The position numbers and the translations under genes were made by a program. Positions 12,001 through 16,724 of a DNA stretch of 16,724 nt are shown here, piece by piece. This DNA comes from JANNOG01 sp050329415 (GTDB lineage Bacteria; Actinomycetota; Actinomycetes; Actinomycetales; JBBAYJ01). The stretch covers positions 1 to 16,724 of the forward strand of contig JBHJOS010000177.1 in assembly GCA_050329415.1 (NCBI GenBank). The letters run 5' to 3'. Position 1 is the stretch's first letter. Each line of letters starts with the position of its first letter. The notes beneath the pieces were generated by a model. That model ran no database searches. It was not told the DNA's origin and saw nothing but the letters and a program-made list of their open reading frames with translations.

Positions 12001-15000
12001 CGACGCCGGTCGGGACGCCCGCTCGGCGTACGACCTGCCGGGTGACCCGGTGGGGTCGGCGGTCCGCGACTTCCTCTCGGAGGCCACGGTGCTGCCGCTG
12101 CTGTCGCAGTACACCTCCAGCGGTGTCGTCTCCCAGCCGGTACCGGTCCGCCACCGGGGCCGGAGAGGCTCGGTCGAGGTGCGGTTGCACGTCTCGGTGA
12201 GACTGGGCGCCCTGACCTTCGTGGACACCGCCGAGGCCGCCCTGGCGGTCAAGGGCGAACATCACGTCGGGACGCTGGCGCCGGCCAGCTCCTCGGACGG
12301 CGCGCTCGCCGGGGTGGCGGTACCGGTGAACCTCCCCCTCGGCGGCGATCCCGCACCCACCTTCGGTGAGGAACGGTGGGGACGGTTCACCGGCGCCGGC
12401 ACGGGGGAGCTGACCTGGAGTCGGAACACCGGGACCACGACGTCGTCCTTGCCCCGGCGGTCGCTGTCGTACAGCGGACCGTCGACCCGGTACGCCTCCG
12501 CCGCAACCGTGACGGTGCGCCTCGTCTCCCCGTGGGTGGGCGTGAGTCCGCCCGTCGAGGAGCCTGCCGAGACGTACCTGCGGGTGCGCTCCCAGGACGC
12601 CTGGCTGTTCGAAGGCGCCCTCGGGTCGGTTCCTGGAGCCACCGCACCACCGCGGCCCGCCCCGAGCGCGGCCGAGCCGGAGGACGAGCGGGACCTGCCC
12701 CACGGGGGCGCCCGCGGCGGGGGGCTGGGCCCTGCCCTCGTGGAGCACCTGGGCGGCGCCGACCAGGTCGTCAAGAGGATCGAACAACTGCTCGGCGACC
12801 GCGCGTCCGACCCCGCCGTCCGGTCGAGGCTCGCGGCGTCGTTCAGCACCCGCGCCCTGCTCGGTCTCGCCCCGAGCCTCTTCGGCCCCGGCGTCACCGA
12901 GAGCTGGACGACGCTGGACTCCCGCACCGAGACCGAGACCGTGGTCTCGGTGCACGCCCGGCTCGGCGACCGGCTCGGGTCCGGCCGGGCGGCCACGGGC
13001 ACGGTCGACCTCGGCGTCGAGCAGCTCACCTCGGCCGACACCGGCTTCGGCCAGGAGGTCTCGGGCACCGGGGACCTCGACCTGTCGTTCGTCGGGGGCG
13101 CCGAACGGGTCTCGGTGGGTGTCTCGGTCCGGTACTCGGGCCGGTACCGGAGGACCTGGGCCCTGGGCTCGTCCGCGCAGCGGGCGACCGACTGGGCGGT
13201 GTCCTACACCGGCCCCGTCCGCACCTTCGACCATTCGCTGAGCTTCGATATAGAGATCAGGACTGTCCGTCGCCCCTACTCCCCGGCGCCGACGACCGCG
13301 GTTCGGCGGCTGCTCGGTGCGGCCGCCGGAGCCGTCGGCTGGTCAGTGCCGGCGGGCACCGGCCCCGAGGTCAGACTCGGGCCGGACCAGGCAGCACTCA
13401 CCGGTTGGGTGCGGCTCAGTGTCCCGGAACCGCTCACGCCGGCCCTGGGCCGGACGGTCGCCCACCCGGCCCCGCAGATCCTCCCGGAGGCGCCCCGGAT
13501 CGACGCGGAGCCACTGCTGCCTGACGACCAGGCGTTGTCCGTCGGCGGGTCCGCCGAGCTGACCGAGGCGGTCCTGGCCGTCCTGGCCGACGTCGGCGTG
13601 CCCGTGGCCAGCGAAGCCGTGCGTGCCGAGCTCGCGACACTCGTGGCTCCCGAGCTGCTCCTGGGCAACGTCCGCCACCTGGTGCCCGGCCGGAACTTCG
13701 ACCTCGCCCTGCCCAGCGTCACGGGGCCCAGGCGAGTCACCCTGACCCTGTCCCTGGACCTGCACAGGATCACGCCGACCGACGTCCCCGGCGAGCGCGG
13801 CACGTACACCTTCGGTCTGGGTACCGACGGCTGGACCCGCGAGGCCGGCCGGCAGACGGTCACGACCAGCCACACGGGCGGTGCCGGCGGCACTCTGGGT
13901 CTGTCCGGCCGAGGCGGCACGCTGCCTCCCGTCCCGGAGGCGCCCGCGCCCTCGCCGGCGGAACCCCCAGCCACCCCGACCCAGCCGGCCGCCGCGCCCC
14001 GCGCGGCGCCGGACCCCGCCCCCCGACCGGAGCGTCGACGTCCGACCCACGCGATCTGGGGGTCCGGCGCCGCGACCTGGAACCGCACCACCGGTCGCGG
14101 TCGAGTGATGGCCTCCGCCGAGCGGCTCAAGACGTGGCGCCAGGCCGAGGCGACCCCCCACACGGGGGATGCACTGTGGAAGGTGACCGCGACGGTGGCC
14201 CCGGGGCGGCTCCGACTCCTCACTCCGGGTCGCGCGACCACTGCCACCCGGCACGTGAGCGTTCCGGGCGGCGTGTCCCTGCTGCGACCGGTGAACCCGG
14301 CGCCGGGCACCTCCGGACCGGGGCCGGACCTGACCGCCGTCCGGGAGGACGAGAGCGCCCAGGACGAGCCGACGGTCGGTCCCCCCCCGACCCAGCTGCC
14401 GGCGGCCGGCATGTCGTCGCTGGCCGTCCCGGTGGCACTGCGACCCGCCGCCGGTGGCCGGACCGTTGCCGACCAGGTACACGGCCTGCTCGTGGCCCAT
14501 CTGCCCGAGGCCCTCGTGGCGGACGGCACGCCGTCGGGTGGGCTGCCCTCGTGGCTCGGGCCGTTCCTCACCCCGGACGCCCTGCGGGACCAGCTCGACG
14601 CCATCCTGGGGAACGGCGCGGTGCTGTCCACCGTCCTGCCGGGGGCGTTCTTCGACCGGACCGTCGAGGTCCGGGTCACCGGCAACCGGGTCGGCGACGC
14701 CTCCCGCACCACCGGGACCGAGCCCGTGATCGAGCGGCAGGTCCGTCAGGCGTACCTGAGGGAACGACGACAGCTGCCCTCCGGCCGTTCCGCCGACGGC
14801 CACTGGGCCGCGGGCGGTGGGGGTGCACCGTCGGTGGACACCGGCACCGGAACCGCGTGGGTCCAGGTCGCGGGGCAGGGGTCGGGTGGCTCGGGGAACA
14901 TCGAGGAGGCGCTCGAGCGGTTCGACTCGACCTTCACCCACAACGGACCCTCGGTGCGCTACGACTCGACGCTCCAGGTCCACGCGGCGGTCCGGGTCAC

Positions 15001-16724
15001 CTGGACGCCCACCCTGCGGACACTCGGGCTCGGCGCCCTGGCCCAGCTCGTGATCCCGACGAGACCAGGCGACCCGGACCACCCCCACGCCGACGTCGAG
15101 CTGATCGAGACCCGCACCGCTCCGCTGGGTGCGCTCACGCGAACCGGCGCCGAGCCGGTCCCCGGGCAGGCCGGGCCCACGGGCGGCCCGGTGGACGTCG
15201 TCGTCGACGACGCGGGCACAGCGCTCCCCCCGCCCGCGTTCGGTGACGGGTCCGCGGGCCTGGTCGGCCTCTCCCCAGACGTGGCCCGATGGATCGTCGA
15301 CACGCTGACCGACCTGCGCGAAAGGTCGGCGGGCATCGGTGCCTCGGTGACCGACCGGGCGCCGGGCTCACTGAGTCGGCTAGTGAACCCCGCCACTCTC
15401 CTGGCGCACGTCGAGCAGCTCCTGAGCCCCCAGGGGTACACCCTCGAGGACGTCGCCGACCACACGGACCGGCAAGGCCGCACCTGGACGCCCGTCGTCC
15501 GCGCCGGACTCCGGTGGACGACCTCCCTGGGCTGGCTGGCCGGCACGCTCTCGGTCACGCGCGGCCTGCCCGCCGCCGTCGACATCTCGACGAACCACGG
15601 TCAGGGGCCGTCCGTGTCCGGTGGCGGTGGGCCCGGCGCACGGCTCGAGAGCACGAACCCGCCGGCCGACGCCTACAACCGACCCTGGACGACAGCCACC
15701 GTCGGGACCGTGGGCCGGCTCGGTGACTTCGCGAGCACCGGCAACCACTTCGGTGGCAGGACGGAGGCCGTCGACTCCGTCGGGTGGTTCCTGCGGGGGA
15801 CCGCCCAGCTCGAGGTCGGGGTCTCGCTGGTGGCCTCCGGCGACCAGCGACGGCCGCATCCGTCCGTCGAGTCGCGCACGGCGGTCTTCCCCGACGCCGC
15901 CGAGGTCGTGCTCAGTGGGCAGGCGGCTCAGCTGGCCGGACTGGACACCAGCCGGTCCCCGGTACCGAACACGTGGGTGGTACCGCCCTGGGGAAGCGAC
16001 CGCGGGGCCGCCGCGGGGCCCGCGCTCGCCCTCGTCGGCAGGACGCGGCTGGCGGCGGTCCATGTCGACGGCCGGGGCTTCGTCGAGTTCCGCCGCCGAG
16101 TATTCGACGCCGGCCAGCTCGCCACCGAGCTGCGCCGTCACCTCCCCGGCGGCGAGCACGAAGGGCTCCTCCTGGTGATCACGGTCCCCGGCGCGAGCCC
16201 GGCCGCGGCCGGCAACCTCGCCCGCCAGGTGGGCGAGGGCCTCGCCCACCCGGTGGGCGTGGCCGTGCCGCTCGGCACGCACGAGGACACCAGATGGGCC
16301 GTCCACGGGCCGGACGGGAAGAGCGTGACCACGCCGGGCCGACTGGACGCCTGGCTCGCCGAAGCCCACCCCTCCGAACGCCCCGCCCCCTCCAGTCCCT
16401 CCGAACTCTCCGGCCCCTCCAGTCCCTCCGAACGCCCCGGCCCCTCCGACCGCCCCGAATCGGGTGGGGACGCCCTCCCCGGCCTCAACGTCGCCACCCG
16501 GCCGGTCGCCCTCCACGCACCCGAAGACGACGTGATCCGGTGGACCAGCCAGGGCTTCGGGCTGGATGACGCCGCCCCTGCGGACCGGGACGCTGGACGT
16601 CGGGCCGACCCGCAGACCAGGAGCCTTGAGATCGAGGCGGCGAGCGGAGATATTCTCAGGTCGCGCGGTGCGGGCGGGGCACCCAGCGGCCACGACAGCG
16701 ACAGCGACAGCGACAGCGACAGCG
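1..16724 (+). CDS. Giant modular repeat protein, lonely-Cys type (partial, both ends off window)
   Basis: The frame starting at base 2 is open across the whole window, with neither start nor stop, so at least 5,574 residues belong to one polypeptide. Support is the continuous protein-like reading, near-exclusive G/C third positions, and internal homology that stays in this frame from end to end. Order of parts: T/S/P/G-rich lead-in; partial unit U0; acidic linker; unit U1; coiled coil; unit U2; Pro/Ser and Asp-Ser linker. Each full unit starts with a module having His and Cys after hydrophobic strands and ends with a related Cys-less module; between them lie beta-rich repeats and short helical blocks. 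Only three Cys codons are seen (671, 3095, 10469). I recall RefSeq naming such giant actinobacterial proteins 'lonely Cys domain-containing protein', but this is memory, not a search. No signal peptide, transmembrane helix, RTX nonapeptide or toxin domain is visible; true termini and function are unknown. A role in surface display, secretion or inter-bacterial conflict would be speculation. Confidence 0.93.
2..304 (+). repeat. Thr/Ser/Pro/Gly low-complexity segment
   Basis: About 100 residues made of imperfect repeats of TPGTS/TPGAS type, passing at 245-301 into an alternating Ser-Thr run coded by agc/acc codons. Such composition is typical of extended, disordered, sometimes glycosylated linkers on secreted actinobacterial proteins. 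Gly does not fall every third residue, so it is not collagen-like. The frame is open upstream, so this is an internal linker or the end of an N-terminal region, not a gene start. Confidence 0.85.
305..1018 (+). other. Disordered acidic/Ala-rich linker with Arg/Trp patch and stray Cys
   Basis: About 238 residues rich in Asp, Ala, Ser, Pro and Gln, with no evident fold. Around 584-690 it turns basic and aromatic (RRRGG, then RRWPRLGAWLRRLCLAAP), an amphipathic-looking patch that holds the only Cys outside the His/Cys modules (codon 671-673, residue 224). At 784-832 there is a small Asp-Ala repeat (DADASADAD). I read the whole stretch as a spacer between an N-terminal region outside the window and the first visible repeat unit. 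The basic patch could be a short membrane- or partner-binding helix, but nothing proves it. Confidence 0.6.
1019..2224 (+). repeat. Repeat unit U0 (C-terminal portion only)
   Basis: This stretch matches only the last third of units U1 and U2. It starts with a helical block (AQLQDELLTQLK...) and a beta-rich block at 1163-1450 that correspond to 7976-8215 and 15365-15610. A GP-type beta strand follows (1562-1636), then the motif AVFAVTPAVARQLG (about 1745-1786), matching AAVELVLSPDMARQLG (about 8536-8583) and DAAEVVLSGQAAQLAG (about 15893-15940). It closes with the Cys-less module M1. The front of the unit, with its Cys module, is absent here: directly upstream is disordered linker. U0 is therefore either a truncated unit or a distinct N-terminal variant. 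Confidence 0.65.
1940..2224 (+). other. Module M1: Cys-less copy of the His/Cys alpha/beta module
   Basis: Ninety-five residues with the pattern strand (VTVVSG), turn with Gly, helix (DVLDGIRSQ), strand (PLALVAS), Ala/Gln-rich helix (TAQHLAQESG), strand (PVVATDG), and closing motif QWLVVTPGG. The position that is His in the other copies is Gly here (residue 654), and the Cys position is Ser (residue 694, codon 2081-2083). It shares the closing Trp motif with M3 and M5, so it belongs to the unit-ending subfamily. With both key residues lost it should lack any His/Cys chemistry. Confidence 0.6.
2483..2629 (+). other. Ser/Asp/Glu-rich acidic linker
   Basis: About 49 residues dominated by Ser, Asp and Glu (SSESESRDD, then ISESESSDADSG), certainly disordered. 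It separates U0 from U1 and is followed at 2630-2659 by the aromatic motif MWFNPLFEP. A similar Ser/Asp-rich stretch appears at the end of the window after U2, so this is a recurring unit-border linker. Such exposed linkers are plausible processing sites; that part is inference. Confidence 0.75.
2864..3223 (+). other. Module M2: intact His/Cys (caspase-like?) module
   Basis: About 120 residues opening U1. After AGLLL comes a strand ending in a His-Gly pair (FGVIGHGDMS; His codon 2972-2974, residue 991), a helix (TPDELADLL), then a strand PVRLFSC whose Cys (codon 3095-3097, residue 1032) is followed by GTAIGHGG. A helix (FAERLAARLG) and strand (LPVYAP) complete an alpha/beta pattern. A hydrophobic strand before His-Gly and another before Cys is the known layout of clan CD cysteine peptidases (caspases, gingipains, the C80 domain of MARTX toxins). 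Catalysis is therefore plausible but not shown; a second His (residue 1038) beside the Cys is another possible partner. The next gene-level context is the acidic linker just upstream, a possible self-processing site. Confidence 0.6.
3602..4204 (+). other. U1 helix, DGGVTV strand and first beta block
   Basis: A helical segment (LRDALARTLQDQGG) leads to LHRLLDGGVTVTV (3731-3775), matched in U2 by AHRLYDGGVTVPV (11134-11175). After an exposed Pro/Gly/Glu loop, a beta-rich stretch ends in the strand pair around EGPGVWAHF (4121-4204), matched by SSPGTWTHF in U2 (11453-11533). No known domain recognised. The alternating hydrophobic pattern suggests an all-beta fold. Confidence 0.55.
4316..4742 (+). 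other. U1 helical plus beta block (VRTRVLREL)
   Basis: A Gly-rich start (VAAEGVGGLAF), then a helix VRTRVLRELARL, a further helix (TISETVLLSMFGQAL) and beta strands SPAFEVPV and AKVALVVAVDL. The matching U2 block is 11903-12277, with GAGGLFG, VRARVLDQLANL, FLSEATVLPLLSQY and SVEVRLHVSVRL in the same order. This is one of the clearest unit-to-unit alignments. Function unknown. Confidence 0.6.
4856..6640 (+). other. U1 central region: VEHL/LFGPGV block, SYSGP strand, helical block, linker, beta block
   Basis: A beta strand pair at 4856-4990 leads to GLGPAHVEHLVG...SLFGPGV (5117-5386), matched by GLGPALVEHLGG...SLFGPGV in U2 (12722-12970); this is the best-conserved block. Next come Thr/Gly-rich strands, the motif DSYSGPAWQVD (5648-5680), and a helical block LLTPGERAKWVGGS (5948-6120). 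An Ala/Pro/Glu linker (about 6377-6440) precedes the beta segment KVSEDADHEV...VRWVAEVSVVPEG (6520-6600). U2 has a Pro/Ala linker at the same place. No catalytic motif is evident. Confidence 0.55.
6851..8620 (+). other. U1 C-terminal region: helical blocks and beta repeats before M3
   Basis: Helix RVQDLLSEAAPWAL and APFLTLRSLAGYGDTL (6851-7000) match U2 14462-14600. The strand THAGPSLDHEID...LTVEVTV (7337-7408) matches THNGPSVRYDS in U2. A helix PDVVRDLFEQVARLVG, a Gly/Pro/Ala-rich linker (7790-7965), then HDVARQVVG...LDQMLAEQGHRLDVLQ (7976-8090) follow. Further beta strands end in VELVLSPDMARQLG (8545-8583), shared by U0 and U2. Unrecognised fold; likely structural. Confidence 0.5.
8738..9031 (+). 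other. Module M3: Cys-less module closing U1
   Basis: This copy keeps the His-position strand (VTAVHVQDDGHVQY; His codon 8774-8776, residue 2925) and aligns without gaps to the M4 His region (VVAHADEAGHLVV) and to M5 (AAVHVDGRGFVEF). The second strand is PPLVLVHSGAG, with Ser (codon 8891-8893, residue 2964) where M2 and M4 have Cys; the spacing is 39 residues. It then has helix LTALADGLTTHLG, strand VSVAVP and closing motif GWTLHDRDG. The Ser is not in a standard serine-hydrolase elbow, so I read it as inactive. Confidence 0.6.
9053..9985 (+). other. Ala-rich coiled coil (about 310 residues)
   Basis: A long helix composed mainly of Ala, Glu, Arg, Asp and Gln with repeated patterns such as AEAEERRNSATARHEAAA and RARTRHDEASEAHRDA, ending near VRDRVTRG. 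It has almost no Pro except around 9515-9545 (EQQTPSPEATG), which probably breaks it into two rods. The high Ala content at core positions suggests a close-packed antiparallel or multi-strand coil. It sits between U1 and U2 and has no counterpart between U0 and U1, so it is an insertion in the unit series: a stalk, spacer or multimerisation element. Confidence 0.85.
9986..10189 (+). other. Linker between coiled coil and U2
   Basis: Gly/Pro/Asp/Ser-rich, disordered. It contains GWHDNLAYGRD (about 10100-10130), which may correspond to the MWFNPLFEP motif (2630-2659) found at the same relative place before U1's Cys module. If so, a short aromatic motif marks the entry to each unit. Confidence 0.5.
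10190..10600 (+). other. Module M4: His/Cys module opening U2 (HA instead of HG)
   Basis: After AGLLL and a loop come strand VLTVVAHADEAG (His codon 10343-10345, residue 3448), helix TAEAVAEAIRA, strand RPVRLLAC (Cys codon 10469-10471, residue 3490), the shared GHGG after the Cys, helix ALARALG and strand VPVSAPTD. His to Cys is 42 residues, against 41 in M2. The residue after His is Ala, not the Gly usual in clan CD peptidases, so activity may be reduced or the family may tolerate it. Cys and flanking residues (PVRL..C.T, GHGG) are the most strongly kept part of the M2/M4 pair, arguing the Cys is functional. Confidence 0.6.
11021..12532 (+). other. U2 N-terminal half: DGGVTV strand, beta blocks and VRARVLDQL helix
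   Basis: A helix (PPQRRALALALGG) leads into AHRLYDGGVTVPV, then a beta region rich in Gly and Val (11291-11533). A Ser/Pro/Arg/Gly-rich disordered loop (about 11690-11880) replaces the shorter U1 spacer. The helical block VRARVLDQLANL and strands SVEVRLHVSV follow, then strands ending at SYSGPSTRYAS. No enzymatic motif is visible; the matching U1 region is 3602-4742. Confidence 0.55.
12722..14240 (+). other. U2 central region: VEHL/LFGPGV block to second beta block
   Basis: GLGPALVEHLGGADQVVKRI and LAPSLFGPGVTESW (12722-12970) align closely with U1. Beta strands continue to SYTGPVRTFDHSLSFDI (13202-13252); the short stretch coding DIEI (about 13246-13257) is locally AT-rich for this gene but is in frame. 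Helical block LTEAVLAVLADVG (13553-13591) is followed by strands, a Pro/Ala linker (13922-14044) and strands ending LWKVTATVAPG (about 14171-14203). All of this parallels 5117-6640. Confidence 0.55.
13922..14044 (+). other. Pro/Ala-rich linker inside U2
   Basis: Forty-one residues, mostly Pro and Ala with a few Glu and Arg (PEAPAPSPAEPPATP, then RPERRRP). It is extended and disordered. U1 carries an Ala/Pro/Glu linker at the equivalent place (about 6377-6440), so a flexible break here is part of the unit design, perhaps separating two subdomains. Confidence 0.75.
14462..15960 (+). other. U2 C-terminal region before M5
   Basis: Helices VADQVHGLLVAHLPEAL and DALRDQLDAILGNG (14462-14630), strand THNGPSVRYDS...AAVRVTW (14936-15004), helix SPDVARWIVDTLTDL (15272-15316), helix NPATLLAHVEQLLSPQG (15389-15439), strands around SLGWLAGTLSVT (15527-15562), and the AEVVLSGQAAQLAG motif (about 15899-15940). 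These match 6851-8583 in U1, and the last part also matches U0 at 1019-1790. Confidence 0.55.
16034..16327 (+). other. Module M5: Cys-less module closing U2
   Basis: Strand RLAAVHVDGRGFVEF keeps the His (codon 16061-16063, residue 5354). After helix AGQLATELRRHL comes strand LLLVITVPGAS, with Val (codon 16184-16186, residue 5395) at the Cys position. Then follow a helix (AAAGNLARQVGEGL), strand VGVAVP and closing motif RWAVHGPDG. Alignment to M3 is gap-free through the second strand (both read ..V......SP). It is the third unit-closing copy without Cys, so loss of the Cys is a stable property of this subfamily. Confidence 0.6.
16373..16470 (+). repeat. Pro/Ser repeats (PSSPSE) after U2
   Basis: The protein reads PAPSSPSELSGPSSPSERPG. 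At DNA level ccctccagtccctccgaac occurs exactly twice, at 16388-16406 and 16415-16433, a 27-base (9-residue) period, and tccgaacgcccc also occurs twice, at 16374-16385 and 16427-16438. The near-perfect identity contrasts with the strongly diverged units, so this is a recent slippage-type expansion in a disordered linker. Confidence 0.85.
16694..16723 (+). repeat. Asp-Ser dipeptide run (running off window)
   Basis: Five exact gacagc hexanucleotides encode alternating Asp and Ser, and the window ends inside the run. It resembles the Ser/Asp linker at 2483-2629 before U1, so the same kind of unit border probably continues beyond the window. The true repeat number cannot be seen. Confidence 0.9.

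Larger units (their letters stand above)
10190..16327 (+). repeat. Repeat unit U2 (complete, about 2,046 residues)
   Basis: Second full unit, with the same block order as U1: M4; HRLYDGGVTV (11021-11218); SSPGTWTHF beta block (to 11533); VRARVLDQL block (11903-12277); SYSGPSTRY strand (12467-12532), an extra GP strand with no obvious U1 partner; VEHL...LFGPGV (12722-12970); SYTGPVRTF (13202-13270); helical block (13514-13690); Pro/Ala linker (13922-14044); beta block (14108-14240); VADQVHGLL block (14462-14700); THNGPSVRY (14936-15004); helical/beta blocks (15260-15960); M5. The conserved order over more than 2,000 residues shows tandem duplication of a very large unit, followed by long divergence. 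Confidence 0.75.

Noticed and set aside
13246..13257. Local AT-rich patch as a possible frameshift or insertion scar
   Set aside because: The frame runs through unbroken, and the encoded strand (FDIEI) fits the repeat pattern seen in the matching U1 strand.
13313..13360. Possible transmembrane segment (LLGAAAGAVGW)
   Set aside because: Too short and too Gly/Ala-rich, with charged or polar residues close on both sides; it fits a loop or short helix better.
11612..16693. Further long minus-strand frames (11612-13234, 13343-15088, 15380-16693)
   Set aside because: Same in-register effect as above; Gly/Arg/Pro-rich translations without recognisable motifs, opposite a strongly supported coding frame.
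1..16724. NRPS or PKS megasynthase
   Set aside because: Gene size fits, but none of the familiar core motifs (carrier-protein serine motif, adenylation or ketosynthase signatures) was seen, and Cys is nearly absent.
1..16724. RTX toxin or filamentous haemagglutinin-type adhesin
   Set aside because: No calcium-binding GGxGxDxxx arrays and no regular short beta-helix periodicity; the repeats here are large mixed alpha/beta units.

Overview
The window lies inside one enormous protein-coding gene. On the + strand, the frame whose first complete codon starts at base 2 reads from the first base to the last without a stop, giving 5,574 codons with both ends off the window. There is no intergenic DNA, no promoter, terminator or RNA gene, and no second gene I can support. 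The DNA is extremely GC-rich (about three quarters by eye), and third codon positions in this frame are almost always G or C. Together with the protein type this points to an actinobacterium (Streptomyces/Frankia-like); genus cannot be told from the sequence.

Layout (residue numbers count from base 2). (1) 2-1018: disordered lead-in, first Thr/Ser/Pro/Gly low complexity, then an acidic/Ala-rich linker with an Arg/Trp patch. (2) 1019-2224: C-terminal part of a repeat unit ('U0'), ending in a Cys-less alpha/beta module (M1). (3) 2483-2629: Ser/Asp/Glu linker. (4) 2864-9031: a full unit 'U1' that opens with a His...Cys module (M2), runs through about 1,800 residues of beta-rich repeats and short helical segments, and closes with a Cys-less module (M3). 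(5) 9053-9985: an Ala-rich coiled coil of about 310 residues. (6) 10190-16327: a second full unit 'U2' with the same order of parts, opening with His...Cys module M4 and closing with Cys-less module M5. (7) 16373-16723: Pro/Ser repeats and an Asp-Ser run, matching the kind of linker that precedes U1, so another unit probably follows.

The most notable pattern is the five-copy alpha/beta module. All copies place a hydrophobic strand ending at a His position 39-42 residues before a second hydrophobic strand ending at a Cys position. Only the two unit-opening copies keep the Cys. By my reading there are just three Cys codons in 5,574, and two of them are these. The arrangement resembles the His-Gly / Cys layout of clan CD (caspase-like) peptidases. 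It also fits the name 'lonely Cys domain-containing protein', which I recall RefSeq using for giant actinobacterial proteins; I could not check either match. A working model is a modular giant protein in which Cys modules process or regulate the chain at unit borders and the Cys-less copies are structural or regulatory. No signal peptide, membrane segment, toxin domain or gene symbol can be assigned from this window.
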